The position numbers and the translations under genes were made by a program. A stretch of 64,000 nucleotides of DNA from DASVRZ01 sp038228695 (GTDB lineage Bacteria > Verrucomicrobiota > Verrucomicrobiia > Chthoniobacterales > DASVRZ01): positions 4,997 to 68,996 of the forward strand of contig JBBRPA010000015.1 of the NCBI GenBank assembly GCA_038228695.1, in the 5' to 3' direction. Under the pieces are notes generated by a model. The model was not told the origin of the DNA and ran no database searches. It saw only the letters and a list, made by a program, of their open reading frames with translations. Positions 9,251 through 17,900 of this stretch are shown here, one piece after another (the first letter of the stretch is position 1; each line of letters begins with the position of its first letter).

Positions 9251-10054
9251 ATGGACGACATCCTCTCCGCCCTCGTCGCCGCCCGGGCCTCCCGCACGCC
9301 CTGCGCCACCGTTACCGTCGCTCGTACGAGCGGTTCCGTGCCACGCGCCACCGGCGCGAAAATGCTCGTCTATCTCTCGGGCGATTCCTTGGGCACCATC
9401 GGCGGCGGTAAACTCGAATCCCTCGCCCTCGACGCTGCCCGCGCCTGCATCGCCAGCGGCCAACCGCTCCTCCAGACCTACCCGCTGCGCGAGGATACCC
9501 CCGATTCCTTTGGTGCTATCTGCGGCGGCGAAGTCACCCTCTTCATCGAACCCATTGCCCGCCGCGAAGCGCTCTTCCTCGTTGGAGGCGGACACTGCGC
9601 CCGCGCCATCGCTCGGCTCGCTCGCGATTGCGATCTCCACGTCACCATCATCGACGACCGCGAGGACGAACTCGCCCTCTGCCATTCCCTCCAGGTCGCC
9701 CACGTCCTCCTCTCCGAGCCCGCCCCCGACTACATCCTCAGCCGCGATTGGCAACCCGACGAAGCGCTTCTCCTCGTCAGCCGCAACTACCAAGGCGACG
9801 AAGCCGCCCTTTACGCCGCCTTACAGCGCCCCCTGCCCGGCTACCTCGGCATGATCGGCAGCCGCCGCAAAGTCCTCCACGTCTTTGACGAAATGCGCCG
9901 CCGCCAGATCGACCCCGCTTTGTTAGAAAAGATCCATGCCCCCATCGGGCTCGACATCGGGGCCGACTCCCCCGCGGAGATTGCCATCAGCATCCTCGCC
10001 GAAATCTTGTTAGTCCTCCGCCACCATTCCGGCCACTCTCTCAAACTCACCTAA
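9251..10054 (+). CDS. xdhC: XdhC-family molybdenum cofactor insertion protein
   Basis: 267 residues from ATG 9251; the open frame extends upstream through a TTG at 9206 but that part lies in a repeat. N-terminal XdhC/CoxI domain with CATVTVARTSGSVPRATGAK and GTIGGGKLES, then FGAICGGEVTLFIEP. A Rossmann-like C-terminal domain follows (LFLVGGGHCARAIARLA and GYLGMIGSRRK). XdhC binds molybdenum cofactor and delivers it to xanthine dehydrogenase. The dehydrogenase subunits themselves are not in the window, so they must be elsewhere. Last gene of the NCS1-aminotransferase-uricase operon, supporting a hypoxanthine/xanthine to urate route. Confidence 0.9.
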   Translation: MDDILSALVAARASRTPCATVTVARTSGSVPRATGAKMLVYLSGDSLGTIGGGKLESLALDAARACIASGQPLLQTYPLREDTPDSFGAICGGEVTLFIEPIARREALFLVGGGHCARAIARLARDCDLHVTIIDDREDELALCHSLQVAHVLLSEPAPDYILSRDWQPDEALLLVSRNYQGDEAALYAALQRPLPGYLGMIGSRRKVLHVFDEMRRRQIDPALLEKIHAPIGLDIGADSPAEIAISILAEILLVLRHHSGHSLKLT

Positions 10055-10199
10055 CCATGGACGCTCGCATCGCCGCACGCCGTGGATGGACCGTTGCCTA
10101 ATTGGACTTTTACAATCCCTTTACAAAATTCCCGCGCCAGACTCATATTTTCTTAACAGTCGTAGTGTTTTATGTTGGAACGCCCAAACACGGTTCCCC

Positions 10200-11867
10200 A
10201 TGAAATCCCTCTCCCTGCCCACCCGGACACTCACCGCGCTTGCGCTCGCATTAGCCGCCGCTACTACTCATGCCGAGCCACTGCTTACGTCGTGGTTCAC
10301 GCAGAACTCCAGCGTCTTTGCACGGGTCATTCAGACGACGAGCACCTCAACCGGGAACAAGAACATCACTCCGGTAACGACGTGGCCGACATCGGAAGTC
10401 ACCAATAACAATACATCGAACCCAACGACCCAGTCCACGACCGTCTATGCCGACGTGCAGCGCATCCGCTACGACGCGAATTATGTTTATATCAATTCGA
10501 GCGGTCTTGCTTCCTACACGATGGGGCCTTTCCTGAGCGGGACGGGCGGACTCTTCAATTTCTGGCCCATCTCGCAAAACTATACGTGCCGCATCACCCG
10601 AGCTCCGGCGCTGCCGACTCCGAATCCTAACGTGAAGCCCCCTCACCAAGGCGGCTTGATCGGGATGATGGTGAACGGCGTGGGTATCTACGATCTAGGC
10701 GATGCGTTTGGGTTTGTTCAGACTAGTTCTTCGCCGGTGGCGGGCAGCGATTCGATGGGGCAGACGAACACAACGCACCCGTGGTGGCGCGATGCGCTGG
10801 CGGTCGAAGTCGTGACCTTTGATCCGGGTTTCGCGCATCAGCCAGGCAATAACGGCCAATATCACTATCACGCCGAGCCAAAGGCACTGCGGTATCAGCT
10901 CGGCGACAACATGCAGGCGACTTACGATGCGACGAATAACACCTACAGCTACACGGAAGACATCTCTAATTTGCACCACTCGCCCATCCTCGGCTGGTCT
11001 TTCGATGGCTATCCGATCTACGGTCCTTACGGATATTCAAACCCGACGAATGCAGGCAGCACGGTGACGGCGATGCGCAGCGGCTTTATGAAGCGCGACG
11101 GGACGAATGGCACTACCAATCTCGCATCCACCGGGCGCACCACATTGCCTAAATGGGCGGCGATCGCGGAAGGTTTCGCGACGCTCGCAAACTATTCGAC
11201 GCAGACGCTGAGCAATGGCGACTTCGTTCTTTCGACAGCGACACTTTACGGCCCCGCTACTACCTACACGACCAGTGTCCCGCAAACCGTGACATACTCC
11301 CTCGGGCGCTACATCGGCGACTATGATTTCCTCGGCGACCGCGGCCAAACGCAGGGTCCAACGGGCCCATTCGATCTCGATCAATACAACGGCCGCACCT
11401 GCGTGACCCCCGAGTATCCAAGCGGAACCTACGCCTACTTCGTATCAGTCGATGCGTCCGGCAATCCCGCTTTTCCCTACATGCTCGGCAAACAATACTA
11501 CGGAACGAAAAATGGCGGGACAAGCACCGGCATGCCGCCTTTCTCCGTCCCCCCAACGGGCGTCACCGATTTCTTCAACGCGGGCGGGACGAGCCTAGCG
11601 GAAACATGGAACGGCAGCCCAGCGGTAAACACCGGCACAGGCGACGTCACCCTCACCTGGAGCAGTGTCGAGGGTGGCACTTACAAAGTGGAGGCGACCA
11701 CCGATCTCAAAACCTGGACCACACTGAACGCTTCCGTCTCCGCATCGGCCAATACCACCCTGCCCGCACCGGCGAAAGTGATCACCACGACTTCTATCGT
11801 CGAGAGCGGAGCGGCACTGCCCGCGACTAACACGCAGCGCTTTTACAAAGTCACCCGCAATCCGTGA
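10200..11867 (+). CDS. Secreted YHYH-domain protein
   Basis: 555 residues from ATG 10200, which starts a clear signal peptide (MKSLSLPTRTLTALALALAA then THAEP). The YHYH signature is at GNNGQYHYHAEPKALRYQLG, followed by HHSPILGWSFDGYPIYGPYG, the conserved end of that domain. The last 90 or so residues (GTGDVTLTWSSVEGGTYKVE onward) resemble a C-terminal beta domain seen on many secreted Verrucomicrobiota proteins. The function of YHYH domains is not established; the His-rich motif suggests metal binding, and these proteins often sit with MbnP-like and di-haem proteins, as here. Stop overlaps a possible GTG start of the next gene by GTGA. Confidence 0.85.
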   Translation: MKSLSLPTRTLTALALALAAATTHAEPLLTSWFTQNSSVFARVIQTTSTSTGNKNITPVTTWPTSEVTNNNTSNPTTQSTTVYADVQRIRYDANYVYINSSGLASYTMGPFLSGTGGLFNFWPISQNYTCRITRAPALPTPNPNVKPPHQGGLIGMMVNGVGIYDLGDAFGFVQTSSSPVAGSDSMGQTNTTHPWWRDALAVEVVTFDPGFAHQPGNNGQYHYHAEPKALRYQLGDNMQATYDATNNTYSYTEDISNLHHSPILGWSFDGYPIYGPYGYSNPTNAGSTVTAMRSGFMKRDGTNGTTNLASTGRTTLPKWAAIAEGFATLANYSTQTLSNGDFVLSTATLYGPATTYTTSVPQTVTYSLGRYIGDYDFLGDRGQTQGPTGPFDLDQYNGRTCVTPEYPSGTYAYFVSVDASGNPAFPYMLGKQYYGTKNGGTSTGMPPFSVPPTGVTDFFNAGGTSLAETWNGSPAVNTGTGDVTLTWSSVEGGTYKVEATTDLKTWTTLNASVSASANTTLPAPAKVITTTSIVESGAALPATNTQRFYKVTRNP

Positions 11868-11983
11868 GCGACGCTCCCCCAAGATCGCGCCGATCCTTTT
11901 CCTGCCCGGCATCATTCGCTGTGTTCGACCAATCGCTTTTTTCTCGTCCTGATGTTCGCCGCCGATCCAGCCTACGCCGGACA

Positions 11984-13726
11984 ATGAGGGACGGACTTCG
12001 CCTGTTTCGGCACCTCGCGTTTTGGTTCATCGCGACCGCACTCGGCGGGCAAATGGGGAGCGGTGCGACGCTGGAGGTGACGATGAGGCACACCTTCAAC
12101 GGCAACCCGCTCCTGCTCGATTCGTTGCGTTACGCGAACGCAGCGGGCGAGACGCTCTCTTTCACGCGACTGAGCTATCTGCTCACCGGCTTCGCGGTCG
12201 AGCGCGAGGATGGCGCGTGGGTGGAGTTGCCAGACCAACCTGCGTGGATGGATGCGGAAAAGCGAAGGACGGTCGTCCGTCTCGACGGTGTGCCAGAGGG
12301 TAAATATCGCGCGCTCCGTTTCTACCTCGGCCCGGATGTGACTGCGAATGCCTCCGACCCCGCGAAGCTCCCTGCGGATCATCCGTTAAATGCTAACCTC
12401 GACGGCCTGCATTGGTCGTGGCAGGGCGGCTACATTTTCCTCGCCGTCGAAGGCCACTTTCGCAGCGGCCCGGAGGAGTTGCGCGGCTACGCCTACCACC
12501 TCGCACGCGACCCGAATCGCACGCGCATCAGCCTCGCCGCGCCGCTCGACCTCACGCACGACGCGGGCATACTGCTCGACTTCGATCTCACCGCGCTGCT
12601 TAACGCACCGCGCCCACTCTCCTTCGCCAAGGACGGCACGGCCACGCACTCGCGCGACGGCGATCCCGTCGCCGCTGCAATGGTCGCCAATCTGCCCAGC
12701 GCGTTTCGCGTGCGTCAGGTTATGTCCGCTACGCCAGCGGCCGCGAAACTCCCGCCGGTCACTCCCCTTTATCTGCCGGAAAAATTCACCCCTTATCGCT
12801 TCACCATGAGCGGCACTTTTCCCGTGCCCGACCTGCCGCGCGATAACCCGCTCACCGAGGAACGCGTCGCGCTCGGCAAGGCGCTCTTTCACGAAACGGC
12901 ACTCTCGCGCGACGGCACCATTTCCTGCGCCTCCTGCCACGACCCGAACTTTGCTTTCACCGACGCGCGCCGCTTCAGCCTCGGTGTGCGTGGGCAGAAA
13001 ACCACCCGCAATTCCATGCCCCTCGTCAACCTCGCCTGGAAGACCAGTTTCTTCTGGGATGGGCACGCACCCTCGCTTCGCGCACAAGCCCTTATCCCCA
13101 TCCAGGATCACACCGAGATGGACGAAACACTCGACCGCGTCACCGCAAAGCTCGCCGCCATCGGCAGCTATCCAGCACTCTTCCGCGCTGCGTTTGGTTC
13201 GCCGGAAATCACCGCCGAAAAAATTGGTCTCGCGGTGGAAAACTTTCTTCTCACGCTCACCGACTACGATGCAAAATTCGACCGCGCCCTTCGCGGCCAG
13301 ACCACGCTTAACGCCGACGAGAAACGCGGCTTCGAGCTGTTCATGACGGAATACGAACCGCGCACCGGCCAGCGTGGCGCAGACTGCTTCCACTGCCACG
13401 GCGGACCGCTTTTCACCGATCACGCCTTCCATAATAACGGCCTCACCCCAACCGACGACCCCGGCCGATTCAAAGTCACGCAACTAGAAGCCGACCGCGG
13501 CAAATTCGCCACACCCACTCTGCGCAACCTCACCCGCACCGCGCCCTACATGCACGACGGACGCTTTGACACGCTTGAGGAAGTCATCGCCCACTACAGC
13601 GGCGAAATGCACCGCAGCCCCACGCTCGATCCGAACCTTGCCAAGCACCCCGACACCGGCCTGCAACTCAGCGCGGACGCCCAGCGCGCCCTCGTCGCTT
13701 TTCTCAAGACGCTGTCTCCGGAATAG
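11984..13726 (+). CDS. MbnP-like copper-binding domain fused to MauG/CcpA-type di-haem enzyme
   Basis: 580 residues from ATG 11984, which gives a signal peptide (MRDGLRLFRHLAFWFIATAL); a GTG at 11864 overlaps the previous stop and would add 40 Arg/Ser-rich residues. Residues about 30-235 match the MbnP family: EVTMRHTFNGNPL, SYLLTGFAVE, then GLHWSWQGGYIFLAVEG, the Trp-containing conserved block. Residues about 280-575 are a di-haem domain with CASCH (315-319) and CFHCH (468-472) and APYMHDGRF near the end. In known systems MbnP and its partner MbnH are separate proteins, MbnH oxidising a Trp of MbnP to make a copper site. Here both would be one polypeptide, exported to the periplasm. An ordinary cytochrome c peroxidase activity is the alternative. 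Confidence 0.85.
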   Translation: MRDGLRLFRHLAFWFIATALGGQMGSGATLEVTMRHTFNGNPLLLDSLRYANAAGETLSFTRLSYLLTGFAVEREDGAWVELPDQPAWMDAEKRRTVVRLDGVPEGKYRALRFYLGPDVTANASDPAKLPADHPLNANLDGLHWSWQGGYIFLAVEGHFRSGPEELRGYAYHLARDPNRTRISLAAPLDLTHDAGILLDFDLTALLNAPRPLSFAKDGTATHSRDGDPVAAAMVANLPSAFRVRQVMSATPAAAKLPPVTPLYLPEKFTPYRFTMSGTFPVPDLPRDNPLTEERVALGKALFHETALSRDGTISCASCHDPNFAFTDARRFSLGVRGQKTTRNSMPLVNLAWKTSFFWDGHAPSLRAQALIPIQDHTEMDETLDRVTAKLAAIGSYPALFRAAFGSPEITAEKIGLAVENFLLTLTDYDAKFDRALRGQTTLNADEKRGFELFMTEYEPRTGQRGADCFHCHGGPLFTDHAFHNNGLTPTDDPGRFKVTQLEADRGKFATPTLRNLTRTAPYMHDGRFDTLEEVIAHYSGEMHRSPTLDPNLAKHPDTGLQLSADAQRALVAFLKTLSPE

Positions 13727-13843
13727 CTCGAGTTCGAAACCGCATCCTCCCTAAAGCCGTCCCACCAACACCGAGAGCGTTCCCACACGCCAGCAGCCTA
13801 GTTTCCGATTTCCGGCATTCAAACGGAATCATAGACTGCCCCT
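13727..13843. other. Non-coding stretch after the di-haem gene
   Basis: No open frame with a plausible start, no strong hairpin followed by T-run and no recognised RNA. Together with 13844-14257 it forms a 531-base gap without an intact gene. Confidence 0.5.
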
Positions 13844-13951
13844 ATGGAATGCAAATGGCGCTTATATTTGGATGCCTCCGTCTTTGGCGGATGCCATCGT
13901 GTCATGGAACTTCAAACCCATCATCCGCCTAGACCGAATTCGCGGTTTTAA
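13844..13951 (+). pseudogene. Remnant of a PIN-domain toxin, truncated
   Basis: A 35-codon frame from ATG 13844 starts MECKWRLYLDASVFGGC. This matches the N-terminus of the 'YLDTSVFGG' PIN-domain ribonuclease family, where the Asp is the first metal ligand. Homology stops after about 17 residues; the rest of the frame looks random and ends at TAA 13949, and no further PIN motif appears before the repeat at 14000. Such PIN proteins are commonly paired with small proteins like the one encoded at 14258, so this is most likely the wreck of that partner toxin. Confidence 0.5.
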
Positions 13952-13999
13952 TGCTGTGAACTTATACCGGTTGCACGTCGCATTGAGTAAATTTCCCTC

Positions 14000-14205
14000 G
14001 GCTCCATCGGAGCCTAATCATTATAGAAAAACAAAAGGAGAGGGATGAAGCGCTGTAGGTGCGACCTCTGGTTTTCGGAGGCTTACCGTTAGATGTCGGT
14101 CCTACGGACCTCTGGTTCTTACCCGCTGAGTTTCTATAAATGGGTCAGCCCTAAAAGTTTTAAGTAGCCAAATATAAGACCATTTGCAGTGGGCAAATGG
14201 TATTA
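14000..14205 (+). repeat. MITE-like structured repeat, copy A
   Basis: Bases 14012-14205 recur almost identically in reverse at 63807-64000. Inner boundaries are TTATAGAAA (14021-14029) and TTTCTATAA (14131-14139), perfect inverted repeats 119 bases end to end, a spacing kept in the other copy. Further hairpins: GGCTCC-ATC-GGAGCC (14000-14014), GGTCC-TAC-GGACC (14098-14110) and ACCATTTGC/GCAAATGGT (14179-14201). No transposase is present. It could be a non-autonomous mobile element or an RNA-forming repeat. It lies between the PIN remnant and the antitoxin-like gene. Confidence 0.75.
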
Positions 14206-14257
14206 GCCAAAGGTTATGGCATACTAACTATAGTGAGTCCCAAGGAGGCCCACCTCG

Positions 14258-14485
14258 ATGAAGATTGAAGCATTAGATAATATCCAGCCAATCCTTGGTT
14301 TTGATTGTGTGAAGCTTAAGCACGACATCCAGGCCCAGATCTATGAGGACACGAAAGATATGAGCCGTGCAGAACGGAATGCCTATCGTGAGCGACGCGT
14401 CGGAGCGTTCCGCGCGCGGATGGCTACTCATAAAGAAAAGAATGGCGGCTTGGTCCTCCGCGAAGATTCCCCCGCCGAAACCTAG
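14258..14485 (+). CDS. Small antitoxin-like protein, orphan
   Basis: 75 residues, highly charged: MKIEALDNIQPILGFDCVKL, then an IYEDTKDMSRAERNAYRERR segment of a type common in small proteins encoded next to PIN or RelE toxins in Verrucomicrobiota and cyanobacteria. I infer an antitoxin-type role from this pattern and from the PIN remnant 300 bases upstream; no intact toxin follows. Unusually for this window it has a textbook Shine-Dalgarno (AAGGAGG, 14243-14249) nine bases before the ATG, which hints at a different origin. Alternative: an unrelated conserved small protein. Confidence 0.65.
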   Translation: MKIEALDNIQPILGFDCVKLKHDIQAQIYEDTKDMSRAERNAYRERRVGAFRARMATHKEKNGGLVLREDSPAET

Positions 14486-14783
14486 AGCGTTTTAAATAGC
14501 AAACGAACCGCTCGCGACGGCAAATGTCTCGTGGAGCGCGGGCGTCCTGCCGCAACGTTTGTCCCTCTTGGTAAGAGGCACCGCCGCATTCCGCAATTGC
14601 TTCGCTTCGCTCTCCCCTTCGGGGCTGCCAATCGGCAGGCTATTTGGTGCCTGCGGCAGGCTTCGCCCTGCTTGAAGTGCAGCTGATCTCCGCTTTGCTC
14701 CGGTTCGTCAGACTCGGTTCCCATTCCGCATTCCCCACTGCCAACTGCTTACTGCCAAGTGCCAACTGCCCCGTCCCTTCCCA
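14486..14783. other. Gene-poor spacer with small palindromes
   Basis: No convincing gene. It contains a GGAGCGCGGGCGTCCTGCCG segment (14533-14552), a type of sequence often dispersed in Verrucomicrobiota, and a perfect GCCTGC-G-GCAGGC hairpin (14649-14661). Open frames that cross this region translate to low-complexity sequence and are not believable. Confidence 0.5.
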
Positions 14784-14880
14784 AACTGCCAACTGCCAAC
14801 TGCCAACTGCCAACTGCCAACTGCCAACTTCCCCCACTTCCCCCACTTCCCCCACTTCCCCCACTTCCCCCACTTCCCGT
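14784..14880. repeat. Two adjoining tandem repeats (7-mer and 9-mer)
   Basis: Six perfect copies of AACTGCC (14784-14825) run directly into five perfect copies of ACTTCCCCC (14827-14871) plus one partial copy. Unit lengths are too short and there are no spacers, so this is not CRISPR. The long open frames on both strands here exist only because the 9-mer keeps phase. It sits just beyond the 3' end of the large protein gene at 14925 and may be a slippage hotspot. Confidence 0.9.
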
Positions 14881-14924
14881 CCCCTCTGCCTACTGCCGCC
14901 TGAAAACAGCCCAGCGATACCGTA

Positions 14925-17900
14925 TCACTCCCCAAAGCGCAGTCGCATGAAGCCGCGTGATTCCGTGCCACCTGTTGGTAGGAAGGCTCCGCGGGTTTGT
15001 GCTGTTTTTGTGCTGCCGATGGTGAACGCTGGCAGCTCGTCCCAGACACTGAGGTCACTACTGTATTCGGGCACAACTCCAACTTCCTCGACTGCACTGA
15101 GATCCTCCTGCCAAGTGAGTTGGAGGCCTTCGGTGGAGATGACCTGCTGGTCGATGAATGTGCCCGACGGTTCGGCAACGAACGGATCGCTGCCGAGTGC
15201 AAACTCTGCGCGGTTCGGTAAACCATCGCCATCGGGGTCCGCAAAGGGATTTAGCAAACGCTCATAGGGCGGGAAGTCGAGCGTCGGGATGATGAAAGAT
15301 TGCGGTGGCACGCGCAGGGAACGCCACTTGTTGTAGAGCGTGGTCTCGGAAACGTTCAGGATCACGGTGTTACTTGATAAGACGCTCACGCTGGCATCGC
15401 GCACGATGAGCAAACGCCAACTACCGTAAGCTAGATCGACTGGCAGGTTGATGCGGGCGCTCTCCCCGGTCCAGCGTGCGATTGGCAGTTCGATTCGGCT
15501 TCCGTAGCCGGATCCAGCAGCCAGCCAGACTTTCGTTTTGCCGGGGAGGTTGCGGCCAAGTCTGCCGTTGATCGTGACGCTGCCGCCGGGGATGGCCCGG
15601 CTCGGGCGCAGCGAGTCAATGAAAGGAGTGAACTCACCGGTGCTCCATTCGACGATGCTTTGACCGCTGGATGATGTGCCTTCGTCTGCTGCGATAGACA
15701 ACGATGAAGTAGTGCCATCAAACCAACGAGGTGTGATGCTGCCAACACTGCGATTCAAATGTTGGAGGACACGAGTGGCCGGATTGGCCGGCGTTAAGCT
15801 GTTGAAAATACTCAAAGGGAAAATGCCGATATCGTCGGGTGTGATCACGTCATCGCCCATCAGCAGCGTATCGAGGATTCCATTCACACCGGGTGTGATT
15901 TCGCCGCCGACGACGGTGTCGTCGCCCAACAAAGCAGAGTTGAGCACGGCATTGGTTCCGGCGGTGATGCGTTGCCCGGCAAAATAAGCAGGCAGGCTTT
16001 GGGTGATGCGATCAGGTCCAGGGGAAATCCAGCCGCCGACGAGTTGATCGTCCGAGCCTGCAGCGATGCTGGTTTGTAGGACACCGTCTTGCCCAGGGCC
16101 GATCTGGATGTGGGCATACGCATCGCCCGATGCGTTCACGGCACAGGACCAGAAGGCGACTCCCGAGCCGTTGTTCGAACCTCCCGCGAAGTCTGAATCG
16201 TATCCTGCGCCGGGCTCACCGACATTGAAAACAGGTCCGCCGTTCCAAGTGCGTGATCGGGCTTCCAGTAGATAAAACTCTGTGTCAGCGTGAGCGGCAT
16301 CCGTTAGCAACACGGGAGGTCGCTGGAAGATTGAAGAAATGTTATTGATCTGCGCCACATCAATCACAGCAGCCGCAGGATAGGTGCTAACATCAAAGAC
16401 GCGCGGTCTTTGCCAGCCAAGCCTCATGCGGTGCCAAGCATCGAGCATGACGAAGCCTGGACCGGGAGACTGCACGGTCGGCGAGCATGACATCAACGTG
16501 GTTCCGAGAGCGTAGCATGGGATTTTCGGGCCATAGAGATCGAGCGCGCCAAGCGTGTGGCAGAACTCATGCGCAAGGACTGGCCAGAGCGCAGTGTACG
16601 ATACGGTCGCGATCGGACATGAAATGGTGATGCCACGGAACAAATCACCAGCGATGTTTGTATCAAAGGTTACATCGGGATCGGTCTGGCCCAGACCATC
16701 GGTGGTGTTAAATATAGAGATGATGACCAGTTCGTTGTTCTGCACGACGCCGTCATGATTGGTGTCGAACAAGGCGAAATCGAATCCTTGAATCCCTGCG
16801 AAATACGCTGGGATGTGCGCGGAGGTGCCAGACGGTGAGGGATCGAGATTACGAATGATCGGCGTCACTCCAGGTCCAGCGCGGCGCAAGCGCACGTGAT
16901 TGCCCGATGCATTGCGGATCATGCCATCGATGCTCGGCTCCTGTGGGCCAAAGACGAACTGCTCAACCAGCGCGGTCGAGAAACCCGGAGGAAACGGCGG
17001 CGCCGTCTTGAACTCGCCGCAAATAATAACTACGGGAATCTCGGTGATCCCAATCGGTGGCGGCAGCACGCCATTGGTCATGGTGCCGTAGCCATACTCG
17101 CCCAGATTCACAGCGCGAGAAGGAGCGTGTTCACCGGCGATGGCACAGACGGCAGTCACGGTTTCCAGCGTGAGCATTGGGCCGGGTGAAAATTCCAGCG
17201 TCATGAGATCGGCGTTGAGGTCCGCATTGAGACGGCCGGTAGCGAACCACGTGCGCTCGTTGAATCCCGACTCTTGGTGCGCGATGCGTTCCATTCCAAA
17301 GCTGCCGCCGGACCACGCGCGCAACGACACCCCAGGCCCGCTGGACAAACGTCGCAGCATGTCCGCGCGGCGATCACCAGTGACATCCCCGAAGAAAACC
17401 TGTCCGTTACCGGTTTGTTCCATCACCGTCACTGGCGGGGCGAAACCGCCACCTAACAAAGCGAGCGCGACGATCACACGTTGCGTGGCGCCATTTTCAA
17501 CACTGGCCAAGTCAGCAAGTCCGTCGCCATCGAAGTCAGCGACATGGACTTGCGCGCCTGCCTTGGCGAAGCCCACAAGTAGCGGCGGACCCGGATCATC
17601 AAAACTCCCAGCAAGATTTGCCAAGGCCACACGCACCCCTCCAACCGCACCCTCCGAGAAAAGCACCACATCGGCACAACCATCGCCGTTCACATCACCC
17701 ATGCGCATTTCCTCGCCCGCGGTTGCCAGACTCTCATGCCACTTTGTTTGCGGCGCGAACCCGATGCCAGTGGTCAGCGAAACCCACACGTCTCCTCGAG
17801 TCGGTTCCGCAGCGCTTACGCCAACGAAACGAATGAGATCCGCGTAGCCATCGCCATTCACATCGGCGAGAGCTGGAATCTGGCTTCCGGTGCAAAATCC

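Noticed and set aside
10057..10101. 14-codon frame after xdhC
   Set aside because: Too short, no membrane or leader-peptide features, no attenuator-like hairpin seen.
12386..13483. 365-codon minus-strand frame over the di-haem gene
   Set aside because: Antisense of a gene with haem-binding motifs; product is Gly/Glu/Val-rich as expected from reverse reading of high-GC codons.
14228..14239. Minus strand carries GACTCACTATAG, the core of a phage T7 promoter
   Set aside because: Only 12 bases match, the TAATAC upstream part is absent and there is no phage gene around; most likely chance.
14784..14880. Could the repeat array be CRISPR?
   Set aside because: Units are 7 and 9 bases with no spacers, and no cas gene is in the window.
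14640..15267. Frames on both strands through the tandem repeats (GEVGEV.. and SWQLAVG.. proteins)
   Set aside because: Created by the 9-base and 7-base arrays; no start context and no family.
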